Of a DNA stretch of 64,000 bases, positions 10,101-18,540 are shown one piece after another (the first letter of the stretch is position 1; every line of letters begins with the position of its first letter). The stretch is from Corythucha ciliata. Taxonomy: Eukaryota; Arthropoda; Insecta; Hemiptera; Tingidae. Location: contig CM075942.1 in NCBI GenBank assembly GCA_038030265.1, positions 15,334,029 to 15,398,028 of the forward strand, given 5' to 3'. The notes under the pieces are model-generated. The model was given only the letters and a program-made list of their open reading frames with translations, made no database searches and was not told the origin of the DNA. Both the position numbers and the translations under genes were made by a program.

Positions 10101-13100
10101 TTTTCGTGTGCGTCAGTAAATTAGAATGCCTCGCAAAATATCGCTTTTTTTCAAATTTAGCCGCGCATTAGAGCTTTTTCAAAATTATTTCACATTTAGC
10201 CTTGAGTTAGCACTTTTTCTCAATTTTAGCCGCGATTTTCTCAATTTAAGCAGTGAATAAGCACTTTTTCTCTTTACTACCAGGATGCATTCACACTATG
10301 TTACAATTAATTCTACACTTATCATTTTTAGCCCCGAATTAGCGCTTCTTCTCAATTTTTGGAGCTGCCTCCAAAAATCGCGAATTGGCGTTCTCTCAAT
10401 TCCAGCTTTAAATATGAGTACATTTTCTCATGTTTAGCCATGAATTGGCGCTTCTCAATTTTTGCCACGATTATGCGATTTTACCACATATAGCCATGAG
10501 TGAGTTAGTGGTTTTTCTTCATTTTAGCAGCTTGATATCAGTTTTTCTCAATTTTAGCAGCGAACTGCGAATTTTCTGCTGCTAAAATTGAGAAAAATCA
10601 CTAACTCGCTGATAAAACGGGGGAAAAGCGCTAATACATGGTTAAATGTGAAAAATCGCTTTTTTCTCAATTTTACCCGAAAAAAAAAAACTGAATAATC
10701 CGGGGCCCCTCTTGACTCGGGTCGACCCCCGCCCAAAGACGGCACTGGTCCTCAATAATCGTGGCACGGCTTGACAATCGCTGACAACACCCGTGTGACC
10801 ATGTAGTAAAGGGATTAGCCCGCACGTTTCAACCCGCTCATAATTTTACGCGATTAATCGAGCAACGCCGTAGTACTTCCCACTCTCTCCTCATAACTAA
10901 CTCAACCAGTCGTGAGCAGCCCTGGTTGTAATGTTGATGTCTTTTTATATTATTTTTGTGTTGTTTTTCTAAAATTTTGTAACAAAGTTTTGGCTTTGAT
11001 GACAAATTTAGAGTGTCACCTCAAAGCGGTTTCTTCATGTTTCATAGGCACAACGAGGATATGGAAAAGCAAATGGTTCAGAAGCACCGAGAACAGAGGT
11101 GCAAATCAGAGAGAGACTCGAAGACTAAGGACCGACTTAAACCTTACGACAAAGTAGCCGTTAATTTAAGGCGTTTTTGTGAGGCGGATTTGAAATTATA
11201 GCATTTTTTTTGCTCATGTAGTCCGTCGATATTACACCTGAAACTCACGGCATCAAACGAAGTGGCTCCCATTCATGGGAGGGCGACGTCAACTATAAAT
11301 CGATTAAAGCCTCACACGCGAACGCATCCGGAACTGCGAATGCCATCAACGGCTTTATGAAAGGAGCCGGTCTGCTCTCGACGACAATTTGTGGAATCAA
11401 CGCCGCCATCACCACCACCGCCAACGCCGCCGCGGCTTCCACCGCCGCTGCCGCTGTTAAAACCGAAGCTCAAGGATGTGGAGGGGGATTGCTCAGTCCT
11501 CCGCAGACGACACCAGTCGCTCCGTCGCCTTTGGACGCATCCAAGGCTCCGCCAAATGCTCAGCCCAATCCATCGCTGTGGCCGCCTTTCTCGGTGTCGC
11601 TGACACCGGTACAATCATCCGCCCAGTAAGTACAAGCAAAATACAAATTTTTGTTTTTACCTATTATGTACATTACATACCTACTTAGTTCTTCTTTTTC
11701 AACCCTGGGAAATAACTATATTCAGCCTTAGGCATTTCTAAACATGTTAAAACCAGCCAAATTCCACTGAATTTTACCACTCGGAACCCCTATTTTAATA
11801 TAGTTCTCGAGATAGCAAACAATTCCGATGGACAGCTCCGAGACCATTCAAGAATGTTCGAGTTCCTCGCTCCCCCCACCTCCTTTCCAGTGATTCACTA
11901 ATAGGCGTGAATCCAAAGGGTGGTGACTCGGGAAGTATTTCGTGGTTATTTACCCACTCCCCTCCCCATAGTGAAATTTTGTGTCTAATATCCTTCACTT
12001 ACAAGGACTTACAATTTCGTGGCTATTTATTACGCAAAATTGGCAATATCGTGGATATATTCATCCCTCGACTCGCAATATTGAAAGTGGCAATTTCTTC
12101 AATACCTCTCCCGCAACACGCAATTTCGTGCCTCATTATGTGGCTACTCATCTTCCAAAATTAGCAAATTCTGCTGTTATTACTTTCTTCGAAACTTGAA
12201 ATTCGTGGCTGATCCCACAGAACTACCACAGGTCCCACAGAACTCACAATTTCGCGGCTGATTATTCATCGAAACTTGTAATTTAGAGTGGCTATTTTAG
12301 CCCTGAAACTTTATTTTGCTGCTATTTATCTCCCCGAAACTTGTAATTCACGGCTAGGGCCGCGCCGTGTGCCATTTTGTGGCTATTCATCCACTGAACT
12401 AGCAATTTTGCGGCTGGTTTTCCTCTAAATCCGGCCAATTCGTGGTTATCCGTCCTCGACTGTACGATTTTGCGGCTGATATTCTCTCAAACTTATAATT
12501 TCGCGGCTAATATCCTCCTACACTAACAATTTCGTGGCTAATTATCTAAAAAATTTGGCAATTTCGTTGCAGTTCATTACCCGAACTCGCGATTTCGCGG
12601 CTGATCATTGCCATAGTGGCAATTTCGAATTTTGTGACTATGGCTCCCAGGGGAACATAAAATTTCACGCCTCATTATACATTCAGAAATATTAAATTTC
12701 GTGATATCTTCCAAAATTGCAGTTTCTGCTGTTTTTCCGACACGACGTTCAATTTTGTCGCTATTTTCCCCTGAAACTTCAATTTTGTGGCTACTTATCC
12801 CCCTAAACTTCTAACCTTAAGGCAACGTATCCCTCTAAATTTGTTATTCATGGCTATTATCCCCCTCCCGCAAAATTGGATATTTACCCCTGAAATTTTA
12901 AATTTTGGGGCTATCTGCTCTCCGAAACTTCTAATTTCAAGGCCATGTATCCGTCAAAACTTGCAATTCGTGCGCCCCCTCAAGCAATTTCGCGGCTATC
13001 CATCTCACAACCTCACAATTTTGGGGCTGATTATCGCTCAAATGGAGTAATTTCGTGGCTATTTATCTTCCAAAATTTTCCATTTTTCTCTCAATCTTAC

Positions 13101-16100
13101 AATTTAGTGGTCACTTAGCCCTAAAACGTTTATCTAGAAGACGATTATTCACCGAAACTTGCAATTTCGTGGTTATTTTATCCTAAACAATTTTCAATCT
13201 CGTGGCTAGTCATCTCCGAACTCGCAATTTCGTGGCTAATTATTATTCAGAAAAGGCAATTTCGCAACGACCTACTGCTCCCGGGGTCCGAAAAACGTCA
13301 GATTTCGTGCATAATATTATCCTCCGAAATTTTCCATTTTGTGACTATATTATCTTCCAAAATTTGTTTCTCCGAACTTACAATTTATAGTCATTTAGCT
13401 CTAAAACTTTTATCTCTAAACCGCCAGTAATTACGTGGCTATTTGCTCCCAAAACTTCCAATTTCATTCGCTATGACTATCCCTCCCCCATCTCCCGCCA
13501 GTGCAATTTCGCGGCTATTCATCCCCCAAACTTGCTATTTCGCGGCCGGTTATCCCCAAAATTTAAAATTTCGTGTTTCATTATTCAACGTTATTTGCAG
13601 TGTCGTGGTTATTTTATCCCAGAACTCGCAATTTCGCGACTGATTACAATTCATAACCGACAACTTTGCTATTTTTGCTCTTACAGGGGGTCATGCATGC
13701 AATATGCGACGCCCAAATATCTTCCGAGATATCCCATTTTGTGCCTATTTTCATTTTCCGAAATTTTCAGTTTCTGCTGTTTAGCCTGCGAAACTTCTAT
13801 TTTCATGGCCACGCTTTCCTCGAAACTGGCGATTTATGGTGACCCCCCCCGCCCTTTACAATTACGAGACGATTCATCCTCCAATTTCCCGGGTGAATAT
13901 TATTCTCCTAAACTTGAACATTGAAATTGTGTTTGTGAATTTCGAGGCTATGTGTCACCGGAACTGAAATTTCACGGCTATTCATAGGCAGTAATTGGAA
14001 ATTTTGCTGCACTTTATTTCCAGTTTTGAGGTTGATGGAGACCTTCCATCGACCTTCCTGGTTTAATCAAGCCATCTGAGAACGATAAAAGCTCTCAAAT
14101 TCTCCCCACGGCTCTGCAAATTCAGTTGTCTTTGGCATCGCGGCCCATTTGTATCATTGAGATGGGCTTGGAAGTGTAGTGTCGTTACTTTGGGTCGGCC
14201 GGTGAGCCTTTTCATTAAAGGGAGGGGAGGGTCTGTGTCATTCACTCACAAGGGGGTAACTGTGAAAAAGGGGGGGGGGTTTCATTATGGCGTTCGAACT
14301 GATCAATTAGCTACCAAGAAAATAAACGTTTCAATCCTGTAATTTTCAGGGAATACAGCGCTCCAGCAATAGCCAGCTCTCTCATGCCAATGTACTACTT
14401 GACGGACAACCCTCGGCTGTCAACCGACACAACTAACGCGTCAGCGGCCTTTCGTGCAAATCGCAATCCAACTGGCCTAACAGCTCCTTACCTACAGCAA
14501 CAAGGTTTGTTCGAACCGCTTTTTGGATAATGGCAGGGGGGAGGCAGAAAATTTTAGGGAAAACAAAGCTCACAATGCTCGCTTTTACAGTTCAATACAT
14601 GCCGAGTATGCTTTATCACCCGGTTGTGTTTGGCCCCACGTCGATGATGTACTCACCTTTGACGGCCGTGTACCCTTCGGGATTTCAACACGCGTCAGGT
14701 GCGGAGAGTCGACCAACTGTTCAGGTGAGAGCTAGTATGACTTTTGTCATTGAAATTCGAGCTAATTTTTTATTTTCCGTGTGTAAAAAATTAGCAAGCC
14801 CCTGTTCAGCTGAGAGAAAGAACGATGGCGGCGGACAAAAAACCGAGTGAAGTTGAGGGAGACTCGAACGGCACTAGGTAATTATAGGAGTTGAAGTCGA
14901 GTTTTACGAGTCGAAACAATGACATTTATTTTTATTTCTTTACAGCGTCGGCTTCGACGACAGCAGCTACCACTCGTCGTTTTACTCGTTTTTAAAGACC
15001 GACAAATCAGATGAAAGCATGCGAAGTTCGTCGGAGAACGGAAAACCCGAGGTACAAGTTTCATTCAGTGATTTTACCCCCACCGCCCTGAAGTCCAAGG
15101 CAGTTATTCGCAGTAAAACTGGCTTGCACCGCACAAAAAAAGTAAGCGTTCACTCCGTCCTTTCCCTGTTCCACGATTGGAACTGTGGTAAAGGCCACAG
15201 ATGTTTGGTGTGTTGGGCCTTGGGTTATTAAGGTCAACCAATGACCGGTGGTCCGTGCCCCGCAGTTGTGACAGCAGCGATGGACTCAACGAGCGGGTCT
15301 GGTGCAATGGTATATGCCGCTGGTTGGTTGTAGTCCTGAACGATCCGCTTGACCGTTGGGGCCATCGCCTCATGGGTGGCCAGCATAGCAAGTAGCTGAT
15401 GGAGACAAGCAGCTGGGCTTGGACTCTTGCTATTGACCTCTTGAGTGGGCGGTGGTGGAGGAACAGGTGGGGGGGGGGGCTCAGTGCCTGTGACTCCACG
15501 GCTTTCGGTTCTACAGTCTAGTAAAGTCCCTCGAAGAAAAATAGTCATTTTGTTGAGTCTCTTCCTGGCTCAATGACTGACGACGCCTCTTACCCTCAGA
15601 CTGCTGCGAATCGGACCCTTCCCTCCCTCCTCATCACTCACCCCTTCTTTTTATACAAATTTTGATCCGCCTAATGCCACTAATTAGAGGCATTTTTCTA
15701 AATTTGTGTTTCTTTCTGTTTGCCTAGGACCCCGCCTGGCGTTCACAAGGTTCTCGACCGGTCCTCAAGCCTGTTCGAAAGGTCAGTCATCCGCCTCAAT
15801 TAATTCAAATTTTTTATTGTTAAAACGTGTTTTTTTGTGTCTACCAAATGCTTAGGAAGCTCCCTGGGTTGAAGCTTTGAAAGTTACTCCTCACCTCATG
15901 TTCAAATATCAAATGAAAGAGCGCTCGTCCGAACAGGTACTCAAAGAAGACATGGACGCTTTAAAACAAATAATTCAGGTGGGGCATCACATTTTTTGAC
16001 ACTCCTCGCCCGCCACCCGCCCTCCCTATCTCAAGCATTGACCGTTTTTTTGTTTGCTTGCCACTTTTGCAGCCATCACTCGTCAACGACCAACTCAGTC

Positions 16101-16470
16101 AAATGTACCATGATTTGGAGCTTGGAGGCTTATCGAAACAACAATCCCTAGAAGAGGGCGTAACATCGTCCAGTGAGTCGAGTGGAGAAGAATCAATGCC
16201 TGGAAACGTACGTTTTGTCACCCCCCCCCCCACAACCACTGACAAACCTCATAACTAACTCCCCCAAATATGATTTTACAGTGCTCTCAAGAAGCCTCAG
16301 GATCCATGAAACAGAGACGATTCATGGAGTACGATAAAATGACAATTTTATTCGAAGAAGACGCTCCAATGCCTCCTCCTCTGCCAACGTAAGACTCTCC
16401 GCCCCTCCTCCGTCACTCAAAGCAAGTTTTCTAAAATTTTGTCCATTTCTTTCACAGAGCCTGCACGTAA
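1038..16470 (+). CDS. per: Period circadian protein, whole gene (24 recognised coding exons)
   Basis: PER is the transcriptional repressor of the circadian feedback loop. It dimerises through PAS domains, is phosphorylated by casein kinase 1 (Doubletime), and moves to the nucleus to inhibit CLOCK/CYCLE. The 24 exons join in phase to about 1,183 residues, counting from 1038. In order: an N-terminal motif ([17 protein letters not shown]) and SSGSSGYGG; a Lys-rich nuclear localisation segment (residues 58-70); PAS-A (about 216-345); PAS-B (about 350-465); the block [20 protein letters not shown]; a Ser/Gly/Thr-rich stretch (about 636-680) where fruit fly PER has Thr-Gly repeats; [36 protein letters not shown]; and a C-terminal domain (about 1055-1183). 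That last domain is present in most insects but absent from fruit fly PER. Length is typical of non-drosophilid PER. The start codon is unresolved; the stop is at 16468-16470. Confidence 0.95.
1122..2779 (+). other. per: period intron 1
   Basis: A 1.66-kb intron. It contains a CACGTG E-box at 2253-2258, which could be a secondary clock element or chance. I see no coding exon, RNA gene or transposon in it; the minus-strand open frames at 1931-2281 look non-coding. Confidence 0.7.
2780..2851 (+). CDS. per: period exon 2
   Basis: Encodes [20 protein letters not shown] followed by HNTNA, matching the conserved [11 protein letters not shown] block of PER. Acceptor TTTTTTCAG, donor GC|GTACGT, phase 2 at both ends. 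Confidence 0.9.
2940..3207 (+). CDS. per: period exon 3 (nuclear localisation signal, Ala/Val-rich stretch)
   Basis: Opens with [20 protein letters not shown], the basic PER nuclear localisation segment, then an Ala run encoded by repeated GCC and a Ser/Thr/Val-rich tail ending at GTAAGT. The acceptor is a tandem TAGCAG (NAGNAG), so the exon may start at 2940 or 2943, adding or dropping one Ser in frame. Confidence 0.88.
3322..3451 (+). CDS. per: period exon 4
   Basis: Encodes [20 protein letters not shown] and then [20 protein letters not shown], ending at G|GTAAAT in phase 1. The frame is fixed by the flanking exons. Composition suits the segment before PAS-A, but it has no diagnostic motif. 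Confidence 0.8.
3452..3877 (+). other. per: period intron 4
   Basis: A 426-nt AT-rich intron with a clear polypyrimidine tract before the acceptor. Nothing else was recognised. Confidence 0.8.
3878..3969 (+). CDS. per: period exon 5
   Basis: Encodes [20 protein letters not shown] followed by [11 protein letters not shown], the acidic segment just before PAS-A. The acceptor is TTTTCAG; the donor GAG|GTGGGC is modest. An in-frame open extension to a better GTAATT donor at about 4000 exists (adding [10 protein letters not shown]) and may be an alternative 5' splice site. Confidence 0.85.
3970..4529 (+). other. per: period intron 5
   Basis: A 560-nt intron, T-rich, with a long pyrimidine tract from about 4470. 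Nothing else was recognised. Confidence 0.75.
4530..4719 (+). CDS. per: period exon 6 (PAS-A, first half)
   Basis: Encodes the PAS-A core: [20 protein letters not shown], then [20 protein letters not shown]. The [11 protein letters not shown] motif is diagnostic of PER. The CTCTAG acceptor before 4530 is chosen because the nearer CAG at 4538 would open onto an in-frame stop. It ends in phase 1 at A|GTAATT. Confidence 0.92.
4823..5035 (+). CDS. per: period exon 7 (PAS-A, second half)
   Basis: Encodes [20 protein letters not shown] and onward to [14 protein letters not shown], the end of PAS-A; the RYRGLK-like motif and [10 protein letters not shown] are conserved. Acceptor TTTTCTACAG, donor C|GTAAGA, phase 1 in and out. 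Confidence 0.92.
5120..5305 (+). CDS. per: period exon 8 (PAS-B, first half)
   Basis: Encodes [20 protein letters not shown] and [20 protein letters not shown], the PAS-B strands with the diagnostic GYLPQDM motif. The preceding 84-nt intron (5036-5119) has no stop and is a multiple of three. Splicing it out restores the spacing seen between PAS-A and PAS-B in other PERs. It ends in phase 1 at a weak G|GTCTGT donor. Confidence 0.88.
5700..6262. repeat. strand-switching degenerate array, unit about 22 nt
   Basis: From 5700 to about 6000 the plus strand repeats variants of TTTTTGTGGTTGAAGC. From about 6000 to 6262 it repeats the complement, CAACCACAAAAA with ATGCTTC or CTCC between copies. The two halves therefore form an inverted pair, a foldback array. 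A related short run lies at 25915-25982. Units are very degenerate, and no terminal repeats or target duplications were identified. Confidence 0.75.
7170..7320. mobile_element. short DNA-transposon relic
   Basis: The segment reading ATATCTCAG, GAGTTTCGGG, GCAAATAAGGTCTACTTTC and CCACAAATTTGTC resembles the terminal repeats of the 4.9-kb element at 19495-24439 (ATATCTCG, GAGTTTTGAT, GCAAATGAGGTCTACTTTC, CCCACATTTTTTTGTC). It is probably a diverged, truncated relative. Only one end is apparent. Confidence 0.4.
7646..7787. repeat. near-perfect 58-bp inverted repeat (hairpin) in period intron 8
   Basis: The left arm begins TAGCGTTCCCCACTTGC at 7646 and ends near 7703. The right arm, 7730-7787, is its complement with a single mismatch by eye, separated by a loop of about 26 nt. 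A diverged 45-nt relative of one arm occurs inside the hAT-like element near 26840-26890. Such an arm pair would form long dsRNA in the per pre-mRNA. Confidence 0.85.
8089..8243 (+). CDS. per: period exon 9 (PAS-B, second half)
   Basis: Encodes [20 protein letters not shown] and [20 protein letters not shown] then QHCVLK, aligning with the SKPYRF..NGCYVLLETEW..NPWS..LEFVVGHH segment of PER. Acceptor CAACGCAG, donor AAG|GTGGAA, entering in phase 1 and leaving in phase 0. Confidence 0.93.
8307..8423 (+). CDS. per: period exon 10
   Basis: Encodes [20 protein letters not shown] and a helical segment ending KEIIGLLNE. The GP start follows PAS-B as in other PERs (VFQGP). Thirty-nine codons, phase 0 at both ends; donor GAG|GTATTT. 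Confidence 0.88.
8503..8649 (+). CDS. per: period exon 11
   Basis: Encodes [20 protein letters not shown] and [20 protein letters not shown], the conserved helix-rich region after PAS-B. The 3' end is ambiguous: both possible donors (8650 or 8653) are weak GTTGTT/GTTCAT sites and differ by one Val in frame. The following intron is only about 64 nt. Confidence 0.87.
8714..8967 (+). CDS. per: period exon 12 (conserved phospho-region)
   Basis: Encodes [40 protein letters not shown] and LRFFES, nearly identical to PER of other insects, then a Gly/Ser/Glu-rich segment. In fly PER this area carries casein kinase 1 and proline-directed kinase sites; the SP and ETPP positions are present here. Donor AG|GTAGTT. 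Confidence 0.94.
9045..9179 (+). CDS. per: period exon 13 (Ser/Gly/Thr-rich, Thr-Gly repeat position)
   Basis: Encodes [20 protein letters not shown] then a conserved-looking [18 protein letters not shown]. It occupies the place of the Thr-Gly repeat of fruit fly PER but has no Thr-Gly tandem. Acceptor TTTATAG, donor AG|GTAAGG, phase 2 to phase 2. Confidence 0.88.
9180..11047 (+). other. per: period intron 13
   Basis: A 1.87-kb intron. 9180-9840 shows nothing recognisable; 9890-10680 is a degenerate array listed separately; 10680-11047 shows nothing beyond a pyrimidine-rich 3' end. Confidence 0.75.
9890..10680. repeat. degenerate array, unit about 30 nt (TTAGCG..TTTTTCTCAATTTTAGCC)
   Basis: About 25 diverged copies of a unit near TTAGCGATTTTTCTCAATTT plus TAGCCGTGAA. 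The orientation flips near 10567, where CTCAATTTTAGCAGCGAAC is followed by its complement CTGCTAAAATTGAG, making the array fold back on itself. The same unit recurs at 18005-18510 and, complemented, at 24520-25110. Confidence 0.75.
11048..11153 (+). CDS. per: period exon 14
   Basis: Encodes [20 protein letters not shown] and [22 protein letters not shown] followed by a basic KHRE stretch is a PER signature. The split AG|G Arg codon joins exon 13. Donor AAA|GTAGCC. Confidence 0.92.
11222..11625 (+). CDS. per: period exon 15 (SHSWEG motif, Ala-rich, LWPPFSV)
   Basis: The longest exon. It opens [20 protein letters not shown], where [10 protein letters not shown] is diagnostic of PER. It continues through an Ala/Thr-rich low-complexity stretch built from GCC codons, and ends with [20 protein letters not shown]; the LWPPFSV..TP motif is also conserved. 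Donor CA|GTAAGT, phase 2. Confidence 0.94.
11626..14349 (+). other. per: period intron 15
   Basis: A 2.7-kb intron, most of it (about 11940-13990) a degenerate array listed separately. 11626-11940 and 13990-14349 show nothing recognisable apart from G-rich runs near 14221-14279. Confidence 0.75.
11940..13990. repeat. degenerate array, unit about 31 nt (CAATTTCGTGGCTATTTATCC)
   Basis: Some 55-65 diverged copies of a unit near AACTTGCAATTTCGTGGC plus TATTTATCCCCGA, all in plus orientation as far as I can read. Clear copies include 12000-12040, 12545-12640 and 13200-13250. Many copies keep the core AATTTCG(T/C)GGCTA while the rest drifts in sequence and length. No terminal repeats or coding capacity are seen. 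Confidence 0.8.
14350..14504 (+). CDS. per: period exon 16
   Basis: Encodes [20 protein letters not shown] and a Ser/Thr/Ala-rich tail ending [12 protein letters not shown]. The MPMYY motif fits the FPTFYYIPA position of fly PER. Acceptor TTTTCAG, donor G|GTTTGT in phase 1. Confidence 0.85.
14591..14724 (+). CDS. per: period exon 17
   Basis: Encodes [20 protein letters not shown] and [20 protein letters not shown], aligning with the QYMAGVMYPHPSLF..TAMMY region of PER. Acceptor CTTTTACAG, donor CAG|GTGAGA. Confidence 0.88.
14795..14877 (+). CDS. per: period exon 18
   Basis: Encodes [20 protein letters not shown] then EGDSNGT, ending AG|GTAATT in phase 2. Short and Lys/Glu-rich; supported mainly by frame continuity between the conserved neighbouring exons. 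Confidence 0.78.
14946..15141 (+). CDS. per: period exon 19
   Basis: Opens with [20 protein letters not shown] and [15 protein letters not shown], matching the conserved SSFSSFYSSFIKT block. I extend it through [20 protein letters not shown] and [10 protein letters not shown] to the strong donor AAA|GTAAGC at 15142. A shorter form ending at 15051 (GAG|GTACAA) would also keep frame. Confidence 0.8.
15142..15727 (+). other. per: period intron 19
   Basis: A 586-nt intron. The minus-strand open frame at 15234-15548 is Pro-rich because of a G-run (about 15467-15479) and looks non-coding. Nothing else was recognised. Confidence 0.7.
15728..15781 (+). CDS. per: period exon 20
   Basis: Encodes the 18 residues [18 protein letters not shown] in phase 0, leading directly into [12 protein letters not shown] of the next exon. 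Acceptor TTGCCTAG; donor AAG|GTCAGT. Confidence 0.82.
15856..15978 (+). CDS. per: period exon 21 (C-terminal domain)
   Basis: Encodes [20 protein letters not shown] then [20 protein letters not shown] and Q. PW..(V)TP.L..KYQ and VLK.DM.AL are hallmarks of the C-terminal PER domain of non-drosophilid insects, linked in the literature to CRYPTOCHROME-type repression. Donor CAG|GTGGGG. Confidence 0.92.
16073..16207 (+). CDS. per: period exon 22 (C-terminal domain)
   Basis: Encodes [20 protein letters not shown] and [20 protein letters not shown] then SMPGN, the well-conserved [28 protein letters not shown] block. Acceptor TTTTGCAG, donor AAC|GTACGT. Confidence 0.93.
16282..16388 (+). CDS. per: period exon 23
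   Basis: Encodes [20 protein letters not shown] then [16 protein letters not shown]. The RR.MEY.K....EEDAPMPPP ending is typical of PER C-termini. Donor AC|GTAAGA in phase 2. Confidence 0.92.
16458..16470 (+). CDS. per: period terminal exon, coding part
   Basis: The acceptor TTTCACAG is followed by the last bases of a Thr codon, then Ala-Cys-Thr and a TAA stop at 16468-16470. PER thus ends PPPLPTACT. The remainder of the exon is 3' UTR. Confidence 0.85.
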
Positions 16471-17000
16471 ATAAAGAACCGACCCTGCCGACTCCACATC
16501 TAGTCTTTTTCTGTTGTACTGGACTATCTCTTTAATCACGCTATAATGTTTGTCTTTAAATCTAAGAAAAATCATTTGCACTTTGTGAAGCCTGAAATGT
16601 GCCTAATTTGAAAGGAAATTTTGAATTAAAAAAAAAACAAAAAAAAAACTTAAAATAAAAATACCGAGAAATTATTAATGTAAGCCACATTTTTGTGTAT
16701 TTTTTTTTAAAAAAAGACTATTTTTGTTTTCTGTTTCTATGTTGATATTATAAAAATAAGGAGTGATACTTACCGGTAAAGCGTAAATCTTAATTAATTT
16801 TAGTTATTTGTGTTCGTTTTAGCGTGTAAAATATGACAGTGAACAATTGTGGCCTCGTAGAAAAAAAAACACTTCCCTCTTTTTAAGACGGTGAAACAAA
16901 TTAGAGAGAAAATAGTGCATTTTCAGAATGAAATGCACTAAAAGAAAGAATAAATCAAATCAAAAAATGTTCTATGTAATAATAAAACAGTTTTATTCGT
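16471..17000 (+). other. per: period 3' UTR and candidate poly(A) signals
   Basis: AT-rich DNA after the stop, with AATAAA hexamers at 16654-16659, 16949-16954 and 16981-16986. The last two are followed by T/GT-rich sequence. Which is used cannot be told from sequence. A palindromic 28-nt block at 16913-16940, mirrored at 18511-18540, may mark the edge of a mobile element, in which case the later signals are element-derived. Confidence 0.55.
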
Positions 17001-18540
17001 GTATTGAATTGTATTGTCGACTATGATTTGGAGGGGGGGGGGTCTCGACCCGCTGCGGAGTCGCGAAAATTGGCCAAAACCAACGAGAAAACTCACGTTT
17101 TTCGCCCCCTTTGAAGCCACTACCGTGTGGATTACGACGTAATAGACCACTGCCCGAGGGTCTCATAAACCGCCGTTGTTCCAGCTGGTAGAAAAATGAG
17201 AGTTAACCGTAAAAATCGCCGCCGTCAATTCTTGATCATATGAGGTGTTGGAAGTGGATCTCCCGAGTTCCGTGGGATTCAATCCCAGATCCCCCCCTCC
17301 CCGAAGTTCGAAATATCCATAACTGATTCAATCCCAGATCCTACGACTAATCTAGTTGAGTTGTAGTACCACTACGAGCCAAGGGCGGATACAGGGGGTG
17401 GGTGATCGGGCTGAGCCCGAAGGGCCGATGCCTGTTCCCCCCCTCCAACACTTTGACAGATCCCAGCCCTCCTAAGAAAACTGGTAACTACAGATTAATT
17501 TATCTCGGTAATGGTCCCTGGTCCCTAAGGTAAGGTAAGGACACCCTTTAACCCATGACTCATGACACAAGGCTGTTTTATAGCGTATAGCTTAGCAGTT
17601 GGTTCAAAATTCACTCATTGAGAACACCCAGAATACACGTACTCTAAAGGCCTGCCGCAGCAGTTTGTGCCTCAGCCCTCAAGCTGCATACATTATTATT
17701 CCCTACTTTGCTGTCTTATATCTGCACCGATACCGATTTTACGGTCTCGTTGCAATCTTCAGGGCACTGGGCGTCAGGACTTGATCGGGGACCTAGATGC
17801 AGCCCAGTAAAGCAGATTGTGATCTTTGTAAGTAGTTTTTCTCTCCGACTTGGTTGAGATCTACTAGTGCCGGCTTTAAGGAGAGACGAACCGGGCAACC
17901 GCCCGGGGGCGCCGTGTCCTTAAGGGCGCGTCTAGAAAAATGACGAAAAAAATGATCTGAGAAGCGCATTTGATTTATGAATATTTCAAAACTAAGAAAT
18001 AGTCGAAAATTGAAGTTTTTTCTATTTTAGCCGTGAATTGCAGAGCTTTTCCACTACACTTTGTCCGCGAATAGGTGATTTTCCTCAATTTAAGCTGTGA
18101 AGTAGCGTTTTTATCCCATGTTAGCGATTTTTCTCAATTTTTGCCATGAATTGAAGTTTTCCTCAATTTTTGCAGCGAATTAGCGTTTTTTTACCTTTTC
18201 AACAGTGAATTAGCACTTTGGGCTGCAAGTATAGCGTTTTTCGTTAATTTCAGCCGTGCTAATTAATTAGCGATTTTTCTCAATATTGGCCGCAAATTAG
18301 CGGTGTACGAACTATTTTTGTCCCGCATATACAATTTTGTTTTCAACTTTTAGCTATGGACTAGCGCGTTTTTTCAGGTTTAGACACTAATTTCCCTTCA
18401 AAAGCAACAGATTATTGTCTTATGCTGAATTTTAGCCCCGAGTCAGCGTTTTTACTACATTTTAGTAGTAAATTGGCGTTTTCTCTAATGTAGCCGTGAA
18501 TTAGCCGATTTTAGTGCATTTCATTCTGAAAAATGCACTA
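16913..18540. mobile_element. possible 1.6-kb element bounded by inverted palindromic ends
   Basis: TAGTGCATTTTCAGAATG..AAATGCACTA at 16913-16940 recurs in inverted orientation at 18511-18540 with one extra A. Each block is itself a palindrome. The pair could be the termini of a non-autonomous element that landed in the period 3' flank. No target duplication was found and the interior has no transposase; 17000-18000 is otherwise featureless to me. Confidence 0.4.
18005..18510 (+). repeat. degenerate array, unit about 30 nt (same family as 9890-10680)
   Basis: About 15 diverged copies of TTAGC(G)..TTTTCTCAATTTTAGCCGTGAA in plus orientation, with a short continuation at 18835-18910. It is the same unit seen in period intron 13. 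The complementary array at 24520-25110 faces it across the transposon cluster. Confidence 0.75.

Noticed and set aside
11312..11614. Antisense frame opposite period exon 15
   Set aside because: Shadow of the GCC-rich coding sequence on the other strand.
9890..13990. CRISPR array
   Set aside because: Repeats of about 30 nt are present, but units are highly degenerate, directly abutting and in eukaryotic introns; no spacers or cas genes.
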